A stretch of DNA of 64,000 nucleotides, taken from positions 54,629,741 to 54,693,740 of the forward strand of contig CM041465.1 of assembly GCA_023213395.1 (NCBI GenBank). Direction: 5' to 3'. Made by a program: the position numbers and the translations under genes. Source of the stretch: Cycas panzhihuaensis (Eukaryota; Cycadophyta). Below, in pieces: positions 8,687-20,863 of the stretch. Under the pieces are notes generated by a model. It was not told where the DNA came from. It made no database searches and saw only the letters and a program-made list of their open reading frames with translations. Every line of letters starts with the position of its first letter. The first letter of the stretch is position 1.

Positions 8687-10330
8687 TCATCGACGTGGAC
8701 GCCTACGTGAAACCGCTCGGGGAGGCCAAGAAGGTAAAATAAATGGCTGGTTTAAGACCAGTGGCTCAGGAGCCAATGTAGAATGAGGAGGAGTGGGAAT
8801 ATCCGATCGAGATATTCCCCTAAGTGCTCGTGAAACCAGGGTGACACGTCGAGAAGAGGGCCCATAACCCTTGCTATCTAAATCAGAATTACCCGCGGCA
8901 GCTAAGCAACCGTAACCACCTACGCCAATAGGGGCAAACCTAACTAGGTTTGGCTCATGACATGGCATAGGGTTCGACTGATGAAGGTCGGTCTCCTGAA
9001 ATAAAGGTCCCACGGAAGGGATAACCTCCTCAGGATCACTATCTTCATCATCGAAAACAGCCCGGCAGGCTGGATGAGAGGTGTGAGACGGCATAGGCTC
9101 ACGGGCGACAACTTTAACTCGTCCTTCATGGACAAATTTAAGTTGCCCCCATTGCATGGAGCAGATTGCTGCCATCTGGTCGAGCCATGGTCGGCCCAAC
9201 AAGAGGTTGTACTCTACATCGACATCGAGTACAGCAACCCGGACAGTTTTCCCTCCTAAGGTGAGGGAAAGGGAGATCGCCCTAGAGGGGACTTCGATCC
9301 CATCATACCCTTGGCATTTCCAAGGGACAGACTCAAGAGCTACTATGCCTAGCTCCTTGAGCATACGCGCAGGCATAGCATTAACCGAGGAGCCATTGTC
9401 TACAATGGTCCTCTTTATGATACAATCAGGAGTGCCAATGGTAATGACAAACGGGTAATGCAAAAGCTTCTCCCGCTTGCTGGGAGATGGGAGATCTTTG
9501 GGATGAAATGAGATGACAGGTGGCCCATGAGAGGTAGCACCTATCGCATGGATGGAAGCATCTTGTTGGCCAAGAGCTTCAAGAAGAAGAGCTCGTTGCT
9601 CAGGGCAGCTTCTCAAGACGTCCATCAAAGACATTCCCGCAACGACAGTGTGGAGCTCGTCAGCGATAGAAAAGGGCTTACCCTTCCCTGTGGGTTGGGT
9701 AAGCGCCCTTCGAAAATCATAATGGCCAGGGCGCACGGGAATAGTCTTGGGAAGCACAGGAATCTCCGGAGGGATGGCTTCCGGAGGGGGATCAAGGTGA
9801 GATGTGGATGAAGAGGCACTGGCTGCCTCTTTAGCGACTGGGACCAAAGTTAAGGCATATAACAGAGTGGTCTCAAGCAATTGAACGACCTTCTTTCCCT
9901 TGTTACGGGACCGCAAAGGCAAAGGAGCATGGCGGTCAGGGGAGCGCGAAGGGGAAGGTGACCTTCGCACACCCTTCCCTCTACCATGCGAAGGGCGAAA
10001 ATCGGGAGACCTATCCCGATTCTGATTGTTCCTTTGCTGAACAACACAACCATGTTCCCCGTGTTTGGGGAATGGGTCTCTATGAACGGGCTGATCGAGG
10101 TTAGGCCTCGATGCTCGCCTAGGGGACGAATCGCGCGGCGGGGTGTTGCGTGGGTGCTATGCCCGGCAATGCGCATCGTCATGGAAACACTCCCCGTGGA
10201 TGGAACACCACCTCTTCTCAAGGGGAGGATCAATCCTCCTTGCTTGAGAAGGCTGGGTGTTACCCCCTTTGGGGGGCATCGCACGAGAAGTCTGCTGGAC
10301 AGGTTTGTGGGAGGTCAGCAATGAAGGAGG
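8687..10330 (-). pseudogene. Tat-2 zinc knuckle and aspartic protease
   Basis: The frame continues directly from gag after a stop codon. About residues 38-50 hold a knuckle of the form WCSIHGECFHDDAHC (C-x3-H-x5-H-x4-C). The protease follows, with active-site IVDNGSSVNAM and the downstream LLGRPWL motif. It would cut the gag-pol polyprotein in the virus-like particle. The frame is nearly open: I see one TAG after the knuckle where Tat-4 has CAA. The C-terminal tail (RFAPIGVGGYG) is the linker that leads to RT in Tat-3 and Tat-4, but here it ends at the deletion. Confidence 0.85.
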
Positions 10331-12049
10331 CTAGAGTTTTAACTCCTTCATCATTCGCTCGAACGAGCGAATAGCAGAAGTAAGGGGATTCAGGGTCCTC
10401 TCAGTCAGGTGAGAGGCGGACCTAGCAGGCTGCGAAGGTTTGGTCTCCTTCACTGGGGGAGGCACCTCACGACATTGCGAGGGCTCAGGAGGTTTCTTGA
10501 GTCCAGCTTGGATCTCAATAGCCTCCAGCGCCAAGCACCTCGCAATCGCGGAGTCACATGTAGTTGCCCCCATCTTGAGGACTTCCACATGCACTTCGGG
10601 GTGAAGTGCATTGACGAAAAGATCTCGCTTCAACTCTTCAGGCAACGTGGCCTTGGTAGAGTGAAGAAGATCATGGAAGCGTCGTGCAAAGTCACAGTTC
10701 ATCTCATCGTGACCCTGTTTAAGTGATAGGAGCGCCTTCATTCCGCTTTCGAATGGACGGGCTACGTCAAAGTAGTTGACGAACTCGTCCACCAATTGCT
10801 GGAATGAGGAGATCGAATGGGCGGGAAGGCAGTAAAACCACTTGAGGACGTCGCCCTGCAAGGACTGCAGAAAGAGCTTCATCAAGATATGGTCGTAAGC
10901 CCAATAATCGATGCATGCCATGGAAAAGCTGCGTACATGCTCGGTTGGGTCTTGCGACGAAGTTCCGTCGAATTTGGGAACTTCAGGAGGGTGAGGCAGT
11001 AAGTTAGTCCTCAGCGCCTCAACACACAATGGCGTCGACCTATAATCCATGAAGGGACGTGCCCCAACTTGGGCTAATGGATCGACAACCAGCAAAGGAA
11101 TGGATGGGGGTGTTGGGCCCATCCCTCCTTGAGGAAACACCCCTTGTTGGAAAGGGGTTTGCGGGTAAATGGTCTAGAAAGGAGGTATGCTCCCTTGTGA
11201 TGACGCAGCAACGGGAGTTGCGCCTGACGATGGAAACGAAGGGTGCGGGACTGGGTTTTGCCCATACGGGCCACCCGTAGGTGGCGCAACCCCATATGGG
11301 TGTAACGGGTCCACCCCATAGACAGGGAGATGGTTTCCCTTACCCTGCCCCCAAGGTTGAGATGTGTAACCTGGGGGCACGTAAAGGGAAGGACCACCAG
11401 TAGAGCTAGGAATGCATGTAGGAGTGGGTCCTACATATCCAACGGCGGTGGCACTAGTAGGACCTCGAGGCCTACTAGGGAACGCATGTGCCACGTTCGA
11501 AGGTGGCGCATGCGTTTGGCTCGGACATGGCATGCTAACCCCGAGTTGGGGAAAAGACACGCCACGAACGGGTCCCGAAGAAGTAGGACCACGGCTGGAG
11601 ACCGGCGGGACAACACTCGCCCTGGGAGCCGGGGTAGACACGGCATAGGACGAGTGTGGGCGGGTAGAAGCGTTGATCGTTGTAGATGACGTAGGCATGG
11701 ACGAAGAAGATGCTACGTTGCACAACATTTCTGCAAACCATCTAGGCTGTGGCTGGCGGCGAGCTGCTCGAAAGTACTCGCTAAGCGCCTCGACCACGTC
11801 AGCGGGAGGGGTATCCTCATAGCCATACGAGGTCGAAGGGGCTTCGAAAGTAGGGGATCCTTCGGGGCGCTCCTCGTAAGGCTTGCCAGTGGGGTGGCAA
11901 GTTTTGTGAGGGGCCGGATCTTCCGTTGCATGAGCGGAAGGCTGAAAGTCATCAGGGTGGAAATGGTCATCTGGGTAGTAGATGGAATCATCACCCTCAT
12001 GGGCAGATTCCGGAATAGCTGAAGGGAACTCTTGAGTTCCTGAAGTCAT
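10331..12049 (-). pseudogene. Tat-2 Gag
   Basis: The frame has 573 codons from MTSGTQEF. The N-terminal half is low-complexity and rich in Pro, Ser and Gly. The retrotransposon gag domain lies in the second half: FDGTSSQDPTEHVRSF, LQGDVLKWFYCLP, FQQLVDEFVNYF, RRFHDLLHS. It forms the capsid. A single TAG at 11174-11176 interrupts it where Tat-4 has CAA. The frame stays open upstream to 12304, through the leader; I chose the Met at 12049 because codons before it resemble leader sequence. An alternative ATG at 12084 is out of frame here by one base. Gag ends MKELKL followed by TAG, then the protease frame without a shift. Confidence 0.85.
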
Positions 12050-12337
12050 GGCAGTGAGGCCCAATCGGACGGGTAACCTTCCATTGTCGAATCGGGGTTC
12101 GACGACGGAAGGGAACGAGACGATTGGTCTTCTAACAACGGCGGCAAACCTCGCAAGCGACGCAAGAAACGTCGCATGTAATGCCTTTGCGAGCGTCGTT
12201 AGAAGAAACGAAAAGGAAAGGGAGGAAAGTGATGCAAACACATTGGGGGCTGCCCAACTGAAAACACGGGATGCGAAACTACCTAGAGGCAAGAACACCA
12301 ACAAGAAGGGGAAGCGGATTTAGCTCCCTTACTGGCA

Positions 12338-12356
12338 GTCCCCAGTATGGTCGCTA
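12338..12356 (-). promoter_or_regulatory. Primer binding site of Tat-2
   Basis: On the minus strand TAGCGACCATACTGGGGAC begins one base after the LTR end. It is TGGCGACC...CTGGGGA with one G-to-A change, the Tat-type primer site generally matched to tRNA-Arg. Tat-4 has TGGAGACCATACTGGGGAC at 24980-24998. Confidence 0.7.
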
Positions 12357-12357
12357 G

Positions 12358-14942
12358 TGAAACGCTCCCTGCGGGGCGGTGACCCTACGTCTAGCGAAAA
12401 GGGCATAAAAGACACTATGCTAACTAGGCTAGATAGCGAGGATCATACCTCGCAGGACGTCCGTGCGCCGGAGCGTGGGTACGAGACTGCAAGGTGCCTG
12501 GTTGCTTCCAGGTAGCCGTGCAAAAGCGAGGCCTTCCTACCCTTCGGATGGCCGGGAAGGAGAGGAGGTGTCTCGCGCGTTGCGGCTCCTCAAGGCAATG
12601 AGAAGGCAACGAGGGCAAGGGGGGACAACCAATCCAACACACAAGCAAACAAAAAAGGGATAGGTCAGGTTTGGCACAAAAGGGGGTGTCTACACTATGC
12701 TATGTAAAACTAGTGCAGAAAAGTAAATGCAAGAAGCGTTTATTTATCCCTTTTTCTTTTATGTTTCCTTATCTTTTACCTATCAGGCAGACGTAAGAAG
12801 GCAAGAATGATATAAGAGGAAATACAAAGGAAACGCGAAGAAAACCTGGATCCGCGTTTGAGGTCAAAGTACGGTTGATCTCGCGAGGTTTCCGCTCCCT
12901 CTTTCTCCTTTCTCCACGCACGTGACGTCGGTTGACGGTGATAAGGGGGTTCACTTACCTCCCCGTGAGCATGCGAAACCAAATGAAATGAAAGGACAAA
13001 AAGGAAGCTCAAAACTAAAAGAGAGAAAATACCGTACGGGAGCTAACCGGCAATGGGTTCGCTCCATGCGCCACCTCCACCAACGCGATCCTACAAGAGA
13101 ACATAAAGAGCACCTTCCTCTCGAGGGAGAGGCTACAAAATACACAAGGGGATATATGTATATGTACTGCAAACTGAAGTCAACTTAGCTAAACAAACTA
13201 AGCTATATATTAAAATGTACCAAAATGGAAATGAGAGCATATGAGATACTTCTACACTACCAAATGCCGCAAACACACAAAGTGGAGCTAAGTATAGCCT
13301 TGGGATGGCTAGCTCACCCACGGGAGGTCTCCAAATTGGCCCGGGAAAGGAATGCTGGGTGGTAACAAAGGTGGATGCGGGTCATCTCAAACCGGTCCGG
13401 ACACCTTGACACAATCTCATAAACTCCTTTGACCCATTCCTTAGGACAGCGTGTATGGTAAGGGGAAGAGGACAAGGGACAGAACCCTTGGGGAGAAGGA
13501 CGGCAATGGGGGACGGAACCCCGCCTATCTCCCTCAAATCCTCATGTATGCTCCCTTACTCTAGCTGACTGAGGAAAGAATGGAAGAAGGCTTGGAGAAA
13601 GTGAGGGACCCCAAAGAAAAACTGGGAAAATAGATTTGGGTCAAGGTAGGACTACGGGGCGGCTATGGCCAATGGTAGCTACTTTCATTCAAGGGGTAAA
13701 AGCAAAGGAAAAGAGGAGGTGGAATGCTTGACAATAAAAACAAGAAAAATGCGAGTATGTCCAAGGGTTTGCAAGCAAAAAAGCAAAGGAAATACAAGTA
13801 AAAGGAAGAAGAAATGCAAGAAAATACAAAAAAAAAGCAAGTAAAGCTAAGGGGTACCTTGTGTAAAGAGGTCATGCATGCCTCCTACCACTAGGGACAG
13901 CAGCAATGGAGGTCAAATGAAGGCTGATCATGAGTGTTCCTTGCTGCAATGTGGATGGGAGAGGCTCCTGGTAAGTTTGGAGCTGTGAAGTGAGTCTTTG
14001 GGGCAGCTTCTTTGTTGAAGAAGTCCCTTGAATCTTTAAGCAGCTGCAAGGAGAGTAAAGCTGGTTGTGGAGAGTAGTAAGGGGCAGCAATGGCCCTGCA
14101 AAATCCACTGGTGGTAGCCTAGTCCTCCCTCCTCAGTTGCTGTGCCTGAACTTCTTTGATTTCTGTGTCTTTTCTTTTATCTTTTGTGGAGAGTTTTTTC
14201 TTAGAAGTCTTGGAAAATGGGCTCAAGAATGATTCAAATGAAAGAAAAAAGGTTTTTATCTCTTGTTCACAGTAAGTGAACGTTGGGGACATTGGGGCAC
14301 CTCCAATCATACGGAGCCATGCGGCAGTTCCGTGAAAAAAAGTAGAAACTGTCTCGTGGTTCTCTTTTTTAAATTTCGAACAGTTGTACCGCGGCAAACT
14401 CTGCGATACCACTGCAAATTCTGCGGTACCGCTTAGTTTACCGCAGTATCAACCTGAAATTAAAAAAGAGAAAAATAAAACAAAAAAATTAGGTTCTGAG
14501 GTAAGAACAAAGACTAAACATGAATTACATCAGTTGGGGGAAGGCCCAGGCAGTGGGCAAGTACCTAAAACAACCCAAAAAGTCCTAACTAAGGATTGAG
14601 TTTGACTTAGAAAGGATGGCAACACAAACGACATGTCGCAACGTGAGCAAGCAAACTTGCAGAAACAATCCTGGGAAACTTTGGAGACATCATGGGTGGC
14701 TGTATGCCATACGGGGTGTAGCATTCGCTAAGGAATGCCCCCGCTATGAGTCGTCATAGGCTGAAGGCGTGCCGTTAGGCACATGCATTATGAGCAAGCA
14801 GGCAATCAATGCGTGCAGGTAGGCAGATGTCAAGCAACCTACTCTAAATTACCTTAATTAACATGGGTAGGAAAGTGCGAAAATATACCTGAACAAACCT
14901 GTGTCGATGCGTCTCGAGTCCATTCCCATTAGCTGGGAAACA
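12358..14942 (-). mobile_element. Tat-2 5' LTR
   Basis: The LTR is 2,585 bp. Its reverse complement starts TGTTTCCCAGCTAATGGG and ends AGCGTTTCA. It contains a cluster of GGTACC-centred motifs at 14390-14447 and no protein gene. Beyond its start lies GTGAC and an interrupted copia reverse transcriptase, which fixes the insertion site. Confidence 0.9.
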
Positions 14943-15560
14943 GTGACTTTATCATTTTGTCGCTTGTTGAATAATGTTACATCAATATCTTGATAGTCAC
15001 AAACCTCATATCCAAGTTGCCTCATTCTTTCATACAACTTGGTAAACCAAGCACGAGGAGCTTGCTTTACGCCGTACAAGAACTTTTTAAGCCCGTAAAC
15101 TTTATGCTCCCGACCGTCAATCTCGTATCCTTTTGGCTGAGCTATATACATTTCTTCTTTAAGGTCCCCATTGAGAAATGCGGTCTTAACATCGCGTTGG
15201 TGGATTTTCCAACCCTGTTGATTAGCCAAGGCTATAAGAGTTCTGATTGTAGGCCACTTGGATATAGGAGCAAAGATTTTCATGTAGTCAATGCCTTCCC
15301 TTTACGTGAATCCTTTTGCTACCGACCTTGCCTTGTGTTTTTCTAGGGTGCCATCTAATCTATACTTATTTTTGAACACCCATTTATTTTGATCTATCTT
15401 TCTTTCAAGTGGTAGATCAACAAGCTCCCATGTACTATTCTTAATAAGAGATTGATACTCTTCGTTCATGGCATTTCTCCAAGCTGCATGCTTTACAACT
15501 TCTTGGTATGTTAGGGGCTCTTCATTAAGAGCAAGATGTAGTTATGCTGGTTTAAGCTCA
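14943..15560 (-). pseudogene. Copia-1 reverse transcriptase, N-terminal half
   Basis: The translation shows NKWVFKNKYRLDG, KHKARSVAKGF, then HQRDVKTAFLNGDLKEE with the first catalytic Asp, and KFLYGVKQAPRAWF. The YVDD active-site block is absent because the frame ends at the Tat-2 LTR after DVTLFNKRQND. One in-frame stop lies after AKGFT. The enzyme would copy element RNA to DNA; this copy cannot. Confidence 0.9.
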
Positions 15561-15628
15561 ATGGAAAGTGATTCATGCATCCTTGCTCTATGGGCACTTC
15601 TAGTGCCAGTTTTGCCTACCTCATCTGG

Positions 15629-17340
15629 TCATATGTCCTTATGTAGCTGGTAGGCTTCATGAAAACCTTGAGTTGGGAATGAAGTTTTCATTTCCATAAC
15701 CTCTTGATCTTTGTTTTGATCCTGAAAAGGATCATGTGAAATATTTGGCATGGAGGAAGTTGACGATGCTTGAGAAGATGGGTCAGCGACATATGTTGGA
15801 GAAGATGATCCTTTTGCTATGGCTTTACCTTTGTCAACTTGGTTGTTCATAAATGATGGTGCTGGATATGTACACATTGGATTGGAGTCATAACTTGTAT
15901 CCTCCAAGGCTCTATTATCAGATTCCAAGATTTTGAGTAAGTGTTCAGCGTCTCCCCTCCTAAATTTTGGAATCTGGATATCAAATTCAATGGCATCATT
16001 AAATCGGTATGAAGGCATCTTGGAGTCAAGTCTCTAAGTAATTGATTTTCAGTCTCTGCAAAGATAACATCTCTAGTGATGATGATTTTGCACTATGAAG
16101 GTATGAAAACCTTGTATCCCTTTTTGTCCATAGGGTATCCAACAAAGATGCCTTTGATGGATCTATTTTGGAGCTTATTTCTATGTTCCTTTAGAATATG
16201 GGCATAACAAGTAGAGCCAAAAATTCTAAAGTGGGAGATAGAGGGGGTTTGTCCATACCACATTTCATGTGGAGAAGGGTCAAGCTTGGAGGGACTAACA
16301 ATGTTTATGCAATACACAACAATCCAAATAGCCTCATCCCAAAGATAGATAGGGACATTCTTATATACCAGCATAACACGAGCCATATTCATGATGGTCC
16401 TATTGATGCGCTCAACAACTCCATTTTGCTGGGGTGTACCTACAATAGTGGTCTGATGTTTGATTCCATGTTGACATATATACGATTTAAACTTATTAGA
16501 TGTATACTCACCACCATTGTCAGTCATGAGTATTTTGATCTTGAATCCAGATTCATTTTCCACGTGGGCCTTGAAAGCTTGAAACATAGAAACAACTTCA
16601 TCTTTCTTTGCAAGAAAAGCAACCTACACTTTCTTGGTAAAATCATTAATGAAAGTAATATAGTACCACTTCTGTTTGAGAGAAGGGATGGGCATAGGAC
16701 CACATATATCTGAGCGTACAAGTTGCAAAGGTTGGTTAGATTTCCATTGACTATGAAGAAAGGGTTGTCTTTGAGACTTAATAATAATACATGCTTCACA
16801 TTTAATGGGCTTAGAGGGGAACTTAGGCAAACTAGGAAGAGTGTCTTGTAGTTCTCTTAAACGATCAATTTTGATATGGCCCATACGAGCATGCCATAGA
16901 GATGCTTGGGACAACATTTGAGAAGTCAGGGTTGTGGTAAAAGTAGATTCATCATCAACATAGTTGGCTTCAGAGGATGGTGAGCCACTTAGGCGAAAAA
17001 GTTTACCATCAAGAATTCTGATCATAACCACAACATTTGAAGGAGGGTGAATGACATAGAGAGTTTGATTGTTTGCAGTTACACTTAGATCAAATCTATG
17101 AGAGACAGGGGTGGATATGGAGAGAAGATTCTGCTTTAGAGTAGGAATATATAAAACATCAACAAGTGTAAAATCTGGAAGGCCTGAGAGTTTTAGGCAA
17201 ACAGTTCCAAGTCCTTCGACTGATTGAGTTGATTTGTCAGCCATGTGTACAATACCACAAACTTCAGAGTCAAAATCTTGAAAGAACTAGCGATGATAAG
17301 TCATTTGTTGTGTTGCTCCAGTATCCATAATCTACGATGA
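15629..17340 (-). pseudogene. Copia-1 protease and integrase
   Basis: The protease motif is IMDTGATQQM near 17330. The integrase zinc-binding motif is LWHARMGH...KCEAC around 16770-16900. The catalytic triad is visible: SDICGP, MTDNGGEY, and QQNGVVERINRTI. A GYPMDKKGYKVF block and a Ser-rich linker with MPSYRFNDAIEF follow. Copia order (protease, integrase, RT) is clear. Scattered stops separate the frames 16624-17244, 16093-16587 and 15629-16018. Confidence 0.9.
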
Positions 17341-17539
17341 AGTATTTGAGGTGGCACTATTTACAACTCCAAGTGGTGAAGGTAAAAATAAATAAGCATA
17401 ACCACAATGAGCCTCAATATACTTAGTGGATCTATCAACAACATTTGATGAAGTGGTCCCAATTCTTTAAAGGTGTGCATGAGCAAATTGCGTTCTACCA
17501 AAAGCATCTTCAAAAGAAGTATTATCAACATTATGTGCA

Positions 17540-18537
17540 CCATGGTGCTATTGATAACTTGGTAGTTTGTTGTTGGTAGTTTTGTAATTTTTGGCATAAT
17601 GTCCTTTTCTATTACATCTTTGACACACGATTGTTTGATTTCTAATCTAAGTACTAGGCTGGTTGGATAGTCTCTGATTACTAGATCTAAGTCCAGGTTG
17701 ATTATTTTAGCCTTGGCCTTGAGACTATTTTTGTTGGAGTTGAGGAGCCTGTTGACTAAGAGGATGTTGTCCTTGTTGTCTACTTCTTCCTCTTCCATGA
17801 GAATTACCACCTCTACGAGAGTATTGACCTTGATATTTGGTATAACAAAGATCTTCTTCCATTTCAAAAGCAACATCAACTGGATCTGATGTAGTGGCAA
17901 AGTTGGTATCAAAGGTTTTATCAAATTCAATGAACTTATCAGCAAGGTTCTCAAAGTTTAGCGTCTTCAAAGTGCCACTAGATTGAAGGCTTCCCAATAG
18001 ATTTTTGTAATCTAGAATATGGAGACATGATTGAATCAAGAAAGCCCATGTAATGCATTTAGTTTTAAAATCTTTATCAATGGCTTGATTGATTGGACAA
18101 AGGAGATTGATTGTCTCACTTGCATGTCCTTTCTGCATTTTCAATTTATTCATCTTCAACACTAAGTGAACAAATTCTAAGTCTAATTTAGTGTCAAAGT
18201 TCTTCTTAAGAACTTCAAGAACTTTCCATGATGTATCATGTACAACTTCATCAATAAGATTATGTAAAGAATAATCAGTGACAAGGAGTATCCCTGAACG
18301 AATTTTATCATCATCAAGTTCCCATTGGCGTTTAGCTGCAGCTTCAATGGGAGCAGTTGGAGCACCTCCTCCTAAAGCAGTTATGGTAGTTGTAGCTACA
18401 ACAGGTGGTGTAGGTTGTAAGTGATCTCTCCATAGACCTTCATACTTTGTAGCATTTCTGACACCAGTGAACCACATGTCCCAATTTTCTTTCCTTTTTA
18501 GAATGCAATTCACATTTTTCTTGAACTGTGAAGACAT
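17540..18537 (-). pseudogene. Copia-1 Gag with zinc knuckle
   Basis: The start MSSQFKKNVN leads into a copia-type gag domain (ENWDMWFTGV, LHNLIDEVVHDTSWKVLEVLKKNF, LKMNKLKMQKGHASE). A Gly/Arg/Gln-rich stretch precedes the knuckle CQRCNRKGHYAKNY, in which the last Cys is Tyr. It makes the particle shell and binds RNA. The main frame is intact for 270 codons, then stops at 17725. Confidence 0.85.
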
Positions 18538-18540
18538 GGT

Positions 18541-20558
18541 GTCTTTTTAGAAAGGAAGAAATGAACAAGGGACTATAAAAGTGATGGAAATAAATGACTG
18601 ATCACTATTTACAAATAGGAAATATAATGAAGTAGTGTATCAGAAGGAAGAAGAAGTGAGAATGGTTTCTCAAGGATGAAGGGAGCAACTTAGAGAAAAG
18701 TCACCAACACTTGTGACAAATATTAACCTAATGCAGCAGGAATATGAGAAGCACTATGATAAAAATTGGCCACTAACACTTGTTGAAAATATTAACCTGA
18801 CGCAGTAGGAATATGAGAAGCACTATAATTGTGATTACACTATGGATCACTTTTTACAAATAAGTAAGTGATCAAAATACAAGATTGTAGGCCAATGTAG
18901 AAGCTGACATCATTGGGTTTACATAACTTGAAACTCAAATGTAGGATGCATAATCAACCCAATAACCTCTAACTTGTGTCCAATATGTAGTTGAGGTTGT
19001 TGAAGGGATGCCTAAGCTTCTAGTAGAGTTAAGTTAGCCTTCACCTGTGATACCTGCAATCGTGCTTGGTGATGAAATCCAAGTCACAACGAAGCCCAGG
19101 TACTCCTAATCCTCACACAGTTCACTAATGAGCAGCTATATACCTCCTCTAAAGAGTGGTATGTGCATACCCATGCCTATGATAGATATTGGATTAGGTA
19201 TATTTTAATCTTGTATTAAAGTTTTAGTTTTCCTAGTTGGTTATTAGGATGATCCCTGATTTAGGCATGATGGTATGACTAACCAAACCTCACTAATATT
19301 CCAGTTTAGTCCAATCTCAACTTGAAACCCACACCTCCTTTATGGCACAACATTCTCCCAACCAAGGTATCTCAACCTTGGAAAGTATGTGAATAGGTAC
19401 AAGATGGTAAAAAATAGTGTACGTGATGTGTTCTTTTTAGGAAGAGTGAAAAGATTATTGAATTGCATTAAACGTACATTTAACTAAAAATAGAATGCTT
19501 ACTTGGAGTGCTTGCTTGAAGTGTCTTTAGATTGCTTTCTTTGAGTGATTTTAGAGCACTGAAATGCAATGCTAATAAGTGAGTGAGGACACCAGATATT
19601 TCTCTGATCCAGGTACTTTTTTTTCTCACTTTTACAATGGGCTTTTAAGCCTTATAAAAAGGAAGAAGTTTTCTTCATTTTTTTTTTTTTTTTGTTAATA
19701 CAAAAGAAAGTAGTCTTTACTAAATCAGCAATAACTTTCCCCCATGATGTCAAAATGGAGTGTCAGATTTTATGTTGCAAACTAGACTTAGAGATTCATC
19801 TTCAGGAAGTGGAATCAAGTCCAAATAACTTCTGGAAAGTTTTTGGCAGCCCCGCAAAGTTAGGAAATTATATTTTTCCAAAATTCTTACTAAAAATAAC
19901 TCTTGTTCACTAAAATAGCAATAACTTCCTCATACGACATCCAAATTAGGTGATAGTTTTTGTGATGGAAAGTAGACTCAGAGCCTCATCTTTGAAAATT
20001 GGAATCAATTCAATTGGATCTCTGTATAAGATCTTGCAAACCTGTGAATTTCAATAATCAAATTGTATTTCTATAGAAATTTTAGCTTCCTAATATCTCA
20101 TTAACACATGAAACCATATGAAATTTGCATCATTTTTTGATCACCAGGATCTCAATATGGGCAAGGTGAGAGAATACAATGATGGATATTTTAAATGGAT
20201 TGAAATTCTTTTAAAAGAATGGGTAAAACCTCTCCTTACAATCATTCTTCTAAATGCTAGAAAAATTTTGACAGCATTTCCCCTTGTTAAATGGACAAAA
20301 AGAGGGGAAAGAAAAGGAAGAATGAGATAGCATGAATGACTAGCAAATGATTGGAATCCTTGGGGCTTACAACTCCTTGTATTATGCTTCCAAACTTGCA
20401 AAAGAGAAAGGAAAAATAAATAGTACAAAATATGATATCATAATAACTTAAGAATATTTCTTAATTCACTTTCACAATCTCCTTCACCACATGGATTGTG
20501 GGGGAGAAGGAAGTGATGGCTCCATTGCAAGTGCAAGTGAGGAATATGAAGGAAGCAA
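18541..20558 (-). other. Copia-1 untranslated leader with internal repeats
   Basis: No gene is visible in this 2-kb leader. It contains a 69-bp tandem duplication (18702 and 18771, TATTAACCTRAYGCAG core), a looser direct repeat (19706-19835 and 19895-20025, sharing AGCAATAACTT and GAATCAA), and a poly-T run near 19676-19693. It is unusually long for a copia leader; I see no trace of another element inside. Confidence 0.6.
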
Positions 20559-20570
20559 GCTCTGATACCA
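20559..20570 (-). promoter_or_regulatory. Primer binding site of Copia-1
   Basis: On the minus strand TGGTATCAGAGC lies two bases after the LTR end. This is the standard complement to the 3' end of plant initiator-Met tRNA. Confidence 0.9.
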
Positions 20571-20572
20571 CA

Positions 20573-20863
20573 TGAAAAGAGTGGATCTATCCTTCATCTC
20601 CATGCAGTAAACACAAAGGCAAACATTGGAGCAAGAGAGACTTGAGAGAAAGAAAGTAGCTCTCACAAAATGGGGAGGTAAGAATGAATCTCCTCCATTG
20701 AGCTTTTACTTTTATATTGAGAGAGGGAGCATTAGAGTTAGGTGAAATGAAATTACACATAATGCACATGAAAGTGCATTTCATTTAAGTGATCTAATTT
20801 AAAGTTCACTTAAGACCCTTTTTTAAAATAATCAACTAATGTAATGACCTTATGCCATTAACA
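20573..20863 (-). mobile_element. Copia-1 5' LTR (291 bp)
   Basis: The reverse complement starts TGTTAATGGCATAAGG and ends CTCTTTTCA, followed by the primer site. A short AT-rich LTR of this size is ordinary for copia elements. Confidence 0.8.

Larger units (their letters stand above)
3036..14942 (-). mobile_element. Tat-2: non-autonomous Ty3/gypsy element, Tat lineage
   Basis: The element is on the minus strand. From its 5' end it has an LTR (14942-12358), primer site, gag, zinc knuckle and protease, a direct jump to a 12-copy 85-bp array, the 3' part of an antisense gene, the rest of that gene, a sense archaeal-type RNase H, polypurine tract, and 79 bp of 3' LTR. The RT, first RNase H and integrase seen in Tat-3 and Tat-4 are absent, so movement would have needed enzymes from a relative. 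It inserted into Copia-1; the right TSD is GTGAC at 14943-14947. The rest of its 3' LTR lies left of the window, displaced by Tat-1. Confidence 0.85.
14943..20863 (-). mobile_element. Copia-1: Ty1/copia element, 5' two-thirds
   Basis: Order on the minus strand: 5' LTR (20863-20573), initiator-Met primer site, a 2-kb leader, gag, zinc knuckle, protease, integrase, RT. RT stops at 14943 where Tat-2 is inserted. The end of RT, RNase H and 3' LTR should lie left of the window. It is inserted into Tat-3; the right TSD is CTTTT at 20864-20868. Confidence 0.85.

Noticed and set aside
11174-12304. Signal-peptide-like N-terminus (MLVFLPLGSFAS...) of the long Tat-2 gag frame
   Set aside because: The hydrophobic start is leader sequence read in frame. 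The homologous gag ATG lies near 12049 and the upstream part is not conserved.
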